From positions 1 through 8,670 of the forward strand of contig JAJFBJ010000125.1 in assembly GCA_020697375.1 (NCBI GenBank): 8,670 nt of DNA. Reading direction: 5' to 3'. The position numbers were made by a program, and so were the translations under genes. The notes under the pieces were generated by a model. That model was given only the letters and a program-made list of their open reading frames with translations. It searched no databases and was not told the origin of the DNA. The stretch comes from Nitrospira sp. (GTDB lineage Bacteria > Nitrospirota > Nitrospiria > Nitrospirales > Nitrospiraceae). Below, in pieces: positions 5,395-8,670 of this stretch. How positions within the stretch are numbered: position 1 is the stretch's first letter; every line of letters begins with the position of its first letter.

Positions 5395-7004
5395 CGCGCC
5401 CCCTTGTCCGGCGTCACGGTCGCCACCTGCTTCGATGTGGTCTTTTTCACGAGCGTGGCCACCGTGCGATTGGACTTGGTGAAGTACTGGGTTGCGACGC
5501 GCTGAATGTCGGCGGGCGTGACTGCAGCGATCCTGTCTCGAGACTTGAGGATAAAGCGCCAATCTCCGGCGACGGTCTGATACAGGGCCAGTTGGGAAGC
5601 CAGTCCGCTGTTAGACCGCAGCGCCCGAACCATGTCGGCATCCAGATTGTTCACGATTCGCTCGAGCTCCTTAGGGGCGACCGGTTCCGTTTTGAGCCGC
5701 TCAAGCTCGGCCAGGACGGCTGTCTCGACCTCTGCGGTGGAATGCGGCGCCAGCGGCGTCGCACTGAGCACAAACAAATTGGCCGAACGCACACCGGGAT
5801 AGTTCGAGTCGGAATGGACCGAGGCGGCCAGACGGGAATCGCGCACCAACTTGCTGTACAGCCGCGATGTCGGTCCGTCGGTTAATAACTCGTCTATGAC
5901 GTCCAACACATAATCGTCGGGATGCCCCAGACCCGGCTTATGGAAGCCGATGGCCAACGACGGCTCGGCGTCGAACTCAACCTCCACCCGCCGCTCACCT
6001 CGTTGCGGCGGCTCAACGGTGACGATCTGAGGCGGGGGTGGTGCGGCCGGAATCTTGCCGAACGTATTCTCGATTAAGGTGATGACCTCTTTGGCGTCGA
6101 TATCACCGACGATGCCGATCGTCGCTCGACCGGGACCATAGTACGTCTTGAAAAACGCTTCCGTGACGGCGGGCGTCAAGGACAGGATGTCCGACTCCCA
6201 GCCGATGGTCGGCACTCCGTACTGATGGGCCCGGAAGGCAGCGGACGTGAAGGTTTCAAACAGCAAGCCGCTCGGATTGTCGTCGTTCCGCAAACGGCGC
6301 TCTTCCATCACGACTCCCCGTTCTTTGTAAAACTCACGGAGGACCGGACTCGCCATGCGATCTGATTCGATCGCGGCCCAAAGGGGGAGCCGATTTGCCG
6401 GCAAACTGATCACATACCGGGTGAGGTCCTTGCCCGTCGATGCGTTAAGACCGACGCCGCCGTGGCGCTGGTACAAGAGCGCCATCTCGTTGCCGGCCAC
6501 GTATTGGGCGGCCTGGTCTTGTAGCTCCTTGAATCGCTTTTGCAGACTTTCAATGGTACGCGCCTCAGCGGGGTCAACCGTTAGGTCTGCAGTACGCCTG
6601 GCCAGCTCCCGCTGCCGCTGCTCGAGCTCGGTTCCCACTCGGTGCAACTCGTCGAGGATCGGTTTTTCTTTCTCGTAGTTTTTTGTCCCGACCGTCCTCG
6701 TACCTTTGAACGCCATATGTTCGTATAAGTGGGCCAGGCCGGTTTGGCCGACCTGCTCGTTCACCCCGCCCACACCGAAGGTCATGTTGATCGACACGAC
6801 CGGCGCTTGATGCCGTTCCACCAGCAGCACCGTCAGGCCGTTCGCCAGCTTATGCTCAATGACCCGATCGGCGAGGCCGGAAGAACCGGCAGCACTCAAG
6901 CTCGCCAGACCGAGCACGACAGCCACACAGCACACTTGGATCCAGCGTGACACTCGCCTCATTGGTCGCGTGAGCCTCGCCCTGTTCGTCCCCGCTCTCT
7001 TCAT
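5391..7004 (-). CDS. Catalytic M16 zinc metalloprotease (insulinase/pitrilysin-like), exported
   Basis: 537 residues. Start ATG 7004 overlaps the HAD stop as ATGA, with GGAG 8 nt before it. The N-terminus (K2, several Arg, then VCCVAVVLGLASLSAAG at about 24-40) is a long signal peptide; M15 is an alternative start. The active site is HLYEH at 92-96 (H92 and H96 zinc ligands, E95 catalytic), and the third ligand is probably E235 in GVVMEERR. The spacing H96 to E235 is about 139 residues, against about 76 in mitochondrial processing peptidase. The extra length is a charged coiled-coil-like insert at about 105-170, as seen in a known bacterial M16 subgroup with a TKNYEKEK element. GGVGLNAST at about 182-190 is the conserved substrate-strand region. 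A second, degenerate module follows from about 310 and carries TDGPTSRLYSKLVRDSRLA. Role: periplasmic peptide or protein degradation with the non-catalytic partner encoded immediately downstream. Confidence 0.93.
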   Translation of the reverse strand: MKRAGTNRARLTRPMRRVSRWIQVCCVAVVLGLASLSAAGSSGLADRVIEHKLANGLTVLLVERHQAPVVSINMTFGVGGVNEQVGQTGLAHLYEHMAFKGTRTVGTKNYEKEKPILDELHRVGTELEQRQRELARRTADLTVDPAEARTIESLQKRFKELQDQAAQYVAGNEMALLYQRHGGVGLNASTGKDLTRYVISLPANRLPLWAAIESDRMASPVLREFYKERGVVMEERRLRNDDNPSGLLFETFTSAAFRAHQYGVPTIGWESDILSLTPAVTEAFFKTYYGPGRATIGIVGDIDAKEVITLIENTFGKIPAAPPPPQIVTVEPPQRGERRVEVEFDAEPSLAIGFHKPGLGHPDDYVLDVIDELLTDGPTSRLYSKLVRDSRLAASVHSDSNYPGVRSANLFVLSATPLAPHSTAEVETAVLAELERLKTEPVAPKELERIVNNLDADMVRALRSNSGLASQLALYQTVAGDWRFILKSRDRIAAVTPADIQRVATQYFTKSNRTVATLVKKTTSKQVATVTPDKGAR

Positions 7005-7648
7005 TCGAATATCTCCATTAATTCTTCCGGTCGTTCAATGAACCAGTCCGGCTGACAGGCGGACATTCTTTCACGATTACCCATTCCATAGCCCACCGCA
7101 CACACTCGAATCCCGGCATTGTGCCCGCCGTTGATGTCGTTCGTGCTGTCTCCGACCAGCACCGTCCGCTCTTTTGCGGTGTTCAGCCGTTCCATGATAT
7201 GCAACAGCATGCCTGGCTCAGGCTTCAATCCAAATCCATTGTCCCCGCCGACGATGAAGTCGAAATACTGCGGCCCCAGTCCTTGCAGGATTACGTTGGT
7301 GTATTCGATCGACTTGTTCGTAGCAACTGCCTTTCGTTTGTCGGTAAAATATCCAAGCACTTTTTCCACCCCGGGGTAGTACACCGTCCGATCGAGGCAG
7401 TGGGCGAGGTAATGCCGGCGAAACACCCCCAGCGCCTCTTCGAAGCTCACGCGATTGGTTTCTCCCACGGCCAGCCGAAGCAATTTCTTGACGCCGTCGC
7501 CGACAAACCCGAAAATTTCTTCAAGCGGCCGTTGCGGCAGCCCCAGTTCTTCGAGCGTGAAGTTGACCGAGGCCGCAATGTCCCACTTCGACTCGATGAG
7601 CGTGCCGTCCAGGTCGAAAATCAACAGTTCGATCGGCGCCTTTCCCAT
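7001..7648 (-). CDS. HAD-superfamily phosphatase, phosphoglycolate phosphatase type
   Basis: 215 residues, normal for Gph-like HAD phosphatases. Motif I FDLDGTL is at 11-17 (nucleophile D12, acid/base D14), motif II is T110 in AVATNKS, motif III is K142 in GLKPEP, and motif IV is VGDSTNDI (D167, D171). The helical cap of subfamily I lies between residues about 20 and 90. Known role: hydrolysis of 2-phosphoglycolate or related small phosphomonoesters in the cytosol. Other sugar or nucleotide phosphates are possible, because motifs alone do not fix the substrate. Start ATG 7648 lies 7 nt after the preceding stop, with AGAAGG only 3 nt before it, so translation may be partly coupled. Its stop overlaps the M16 start by 4 nt. 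A housekeeping phosphatase inside an operon of exported proteins is unusual in function but clear in layout. Confidence 0.9.
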   Translation of the reverse strand: MGKAPIELLIFDLDGTLIESKWDIAASVNFTLEELGLPQRPLEEIFGFVGDGVKKLLRLAVGETNRVSFEEALGVFRRHYLAHCLDRTVYYPGVEKVLGYFTDKRKAVATNKSIEYTNVILQGLGPQYFDFIVGGDNGFGLKPEPGMLLHIMERLNTAKERTVLVGDSTNDINGGHNAGIRVCAVGYGMGNRERMSACQPDWFIERPEELMEIFE

Positions 7649-7655
7649 TGCCCTT

Positions 7656-8231
7656 CTACTTGACCTTTCGCAATTCGTCCTGGAGTACGGCCAGACTCTC
7701 GCGCTTGGCCGGTTCCGTTTCCTTCACCCAGGCCTCTCGCACGTAATTGATCATCCGCTTCTGACCGACATGCGGGGGCAGCACGGGTTCGATAATACGC
7801 CAGCGGTTTCGTATGGATTTGACTCTGACCCGAATTTCTTCCACTGTGTCGTCCGCGAGGAACCCCGCGGTCTCGAGGTAGACTGAGCCAATGACTTGAA
7901 ATGTGACTGGTATCACCACCTCCAACGGATTCACGATTTCCCAATGCCGATGATGCTCGGGGACGGAAAATCCCCGGATGACGACGACCTTGCCCCAGGC
8001 CGGCTCAGCCTGCCAGCTTCGATAGGGCGCGAGCGCCTCGAATGACATCGAATCGAGCTTAGCGCCCTTTTGATCGAGCTCAAAATACTTCTTCACTATT
8101 TCGGCGGGAGAATGGCTCAAGCCTCCCGTTTGAGCCAATGCAGCCCCGTTGGACCACGCGAGCGCACTCAACATCCACATGATCGCCATTACGGATCGAC
8201 CAGCGATCGCTATGAATCTGCGCAGCAGCAT
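7656..8231 (-). CDS. Exported protein of unknown function
   Basis: 191 residues; I do not recognise a named family. Start ATG 8231 has only a weak ribosome site (AGG, 7 nt upstream). Residues 1-33 form a signal peptide (R4 R5, hydrophobic VMAIMWMLSALAW, cleavage at ALA/Q). The mature chain begins with SPAEIVKKYFELDQKGAKLD (about 41-60), an amphipathic start typical of NTF2/SnoaL-like small folds. Alternating beta-like stretches follow: WGKVVVIRGFSV at about 79-90, LEVVIPVTFQVIGSVYL at about 103-119 and VEEIRVRVKSIRNRWRIIEPVLPPHVG at about 130-156. It ends in a charged helix (about 160-191). The pattern of one helix, strands and a W-R-I-I strand fits an NTF2-like periplasmic protein, but this is inference from periodicity. 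First gene of the four-gene operon with the HAD phosphatase and the M16 pair; the TAG stop is 7 nt before the HAD start. Confidence 0.8.
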   Translation of the reverse strand: MLLRRFIAIAGRSVMAIMWMLSALAWSNGAALAQTGGLSHSPAEIVKKYFELDQKGAKLDSMSFEALAPYRSWQAEPAWGKVVVIRGFSVPEHHRHWEIVNPLEVVIPVTFQVIGSVYLETAGFLADDTVEEIRVRVKSIRNRWRIIEPVLPPHVGQKRMINYVREAWVKETEPAKRESLAVLQDELRKVK

Positions 8232-8301
8232 CGTCGGCCTGCTCGGGCGGTTGAGATGGCTTCTCAGTTGTCGCGGGAAAACACGTCACACCGGCGACGA
8301 C

Positions 8302-8307
8302 ATTCTA
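8302..8307 (-). promoter_or_regulatory. Possible -10 box for the four-gene operon
   Basis: TAGAAT read on the minus strand is a good -10 match and lies about 70 nt above the ATG at 8231 in the divergent region. No convincing -35 is found 16-18 nt further up, so the call is weak. Confidence 0.2.
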
Positions 8308-8427
8308 CCAAAGGCGTTCTTCGAAAGCATGTTTCCAGGGGACCGCTCAGAGCACTGCGTTGACGTGTCTCGAGCCTGCGTGCTACCGTTTTCCACCCGC
8401 AATTCTCTTCCGCAAGCCGTTGATGAA

Positions 8428-8670
8428 ATGCCAAGTCCCATCAAGTATTGGGTGCTTCTGCTCTCTGTCCTCTGCCTGGCGGCGCCGAGCGGAAGTCGTT
8501 CGGAGAGCCGCACCCACTCGATCCAGTTGGGAATCGCAAACAGCGAGGCCGTGGTCACACCGGACCAGCCCTCGCCGGTTCCGCAACACGACATCGCGCC
8601 CACGGCACCGCAAAAAGTCTATGATTTGCTCGCGGCGCTCCAACGACGCAATGGAGCCGCTCTCCCCGGC
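8428..8670 (+). CDS. Exported protein, possibly a barnase-type (guanyl-specific) ribonuclease; 3' end outside window
   Basis: Open frame from ATG 8428 to the right edge gives 81 residues with no stop. The frame is also open upstream, with ATG 8329 and GTG 8365 and 8380, but the start at 8428 places K6 directly before a hydrophobic core (YWVLLLSVLCLAAP) and so makes a normal signal peptide. A good Shine-Dalgarno is lacking at every option. A Pro/Ser-rich linker follows (about 23-58). The final visible residues, APQKVYDLLAALQRRNGAALPG at about 60-81, match the start of secreted microbial ribonucleases of the barnase/RNase Sa group, in which P-x-K-V-L helix, G, PG-Y-GG-F-N is the order. The catalytic Glu, Arg and His lie beyond the edge, so the identification is tentative. 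Divergent from the operon gene at 8231, separated by 196 nt. Confidence 0.5.
   Translation, partial: MPSPIKYWVLLLSVLCLAAPSGSRSESRTHSIQLGIANSEAVVTPDQPSPVPQHDIAPTAPQKVYDLLAALQRRNGAALPG

Noticed and set aside
4958..5482. Plus-strand 174-residue frame, and the 169-residue frame at 5376-5885
   Set aside because: Both are antisense to the M16 genes, with no recognisable domain.
5395..5562. 56-residue N-terminal extension of the non-catalytic M16 gene
   Set aside because: It is the 3' end of the catalytic M16 gene read in another frame, is Arg/His-rich and precedes a proper signal peptide. ATG 5394 with its ATGA overlap is the real start.
7121..7663. Plus-strand 180-residue frame
   Set aside because: Antisense to the HAD phosphatase, whose motifs I-IV are all intact on the minus strand; composition is that of a shadow frame.
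8286..8603. Minus-strand 105-residue frame at the right edge
   Set aside because: Antisense to the plus-strand frame with a signal peptide and RNase-like segment; Ser/Arg-rich composition is typical of a shadow.

Overview
The window is GC-rich bacterial chromosome that most resembles a Nitrospira-type (phylum Nitrospirota) genome. That assignment is inference from protein style: a BBP2-like outer-membrane porin, secreted Lcl_C/DUF1566 and lineage-specific exported proteins, a paired M16 zinc-protease operon with 4-nt overlaps, and an XRE-HTH/metallo-beta-lactamase fusion. I see no rRNA, tRNA, CRISPR array, transposase or phage gene. Almost all genes are on the minus strand. The exceptions are an acetate-transporter-like gene (1329-1928) and a truncated gene at the right edge (from 8428).

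Layout, left to right. 1-458 (-): N-terminal half of an outer-membrane beta-barrel porin that runs off the left edge. 459-701: 243-nt intergenic region with short, mutually exclusive inverted repeats. 702-1187 (-): exported Lcl_C/DUF1566 protein. 1188-1328: divergent promoter region. 1329-1928 (+): six-helix GPR1/FUN34/YaaH (SatP-like) transporter lacking the family's N-terminal signature. 1961-2920 (-): site-2-protease-like M50 membrane metalloprotease. 2931-3776 (-): XRE-type HTH fused to a glyoxalase-II-like metallo-hydrolase; with the M50 gene it forms a likely two-gene operon. 3818-3929: long imperfect inverted repeat (arms about 45 nt, loop 23 nt), resembling a MITE or dispersed palindromic element.

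3940-8231 (-): tightly packed four-gene operon, transcribed right to left. Its genes are an exported protein of unknown function (7656-8231), a HAD phosphatase of phosphoglycolate phosphatase type (7001-7648), a catalytic M16 zinc protease with HxxEH (5391-7004) and a non-catalytic M16 partner that has lost HxxEH (3940-5394). Gaps are 7 nt, then two ATGA overlaps. 8428-8670 (+): start of an exported protein whose last visible residues resemble the N-terminus of barnase-type ribonucleases, cut by the right edge.

The likely theme is envelope biology: exported proteins, a periplasmic M16 protease pair, an intramembrane protease next to a regulator-like enzyme, a porin and a carboxylate-type transporter. 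The most unusual items are the HTH-MBL fusion coupled to an M50 protease, the long inverted repeat, the transporter without its signature motif, and the possible secreted RNase at the edge.
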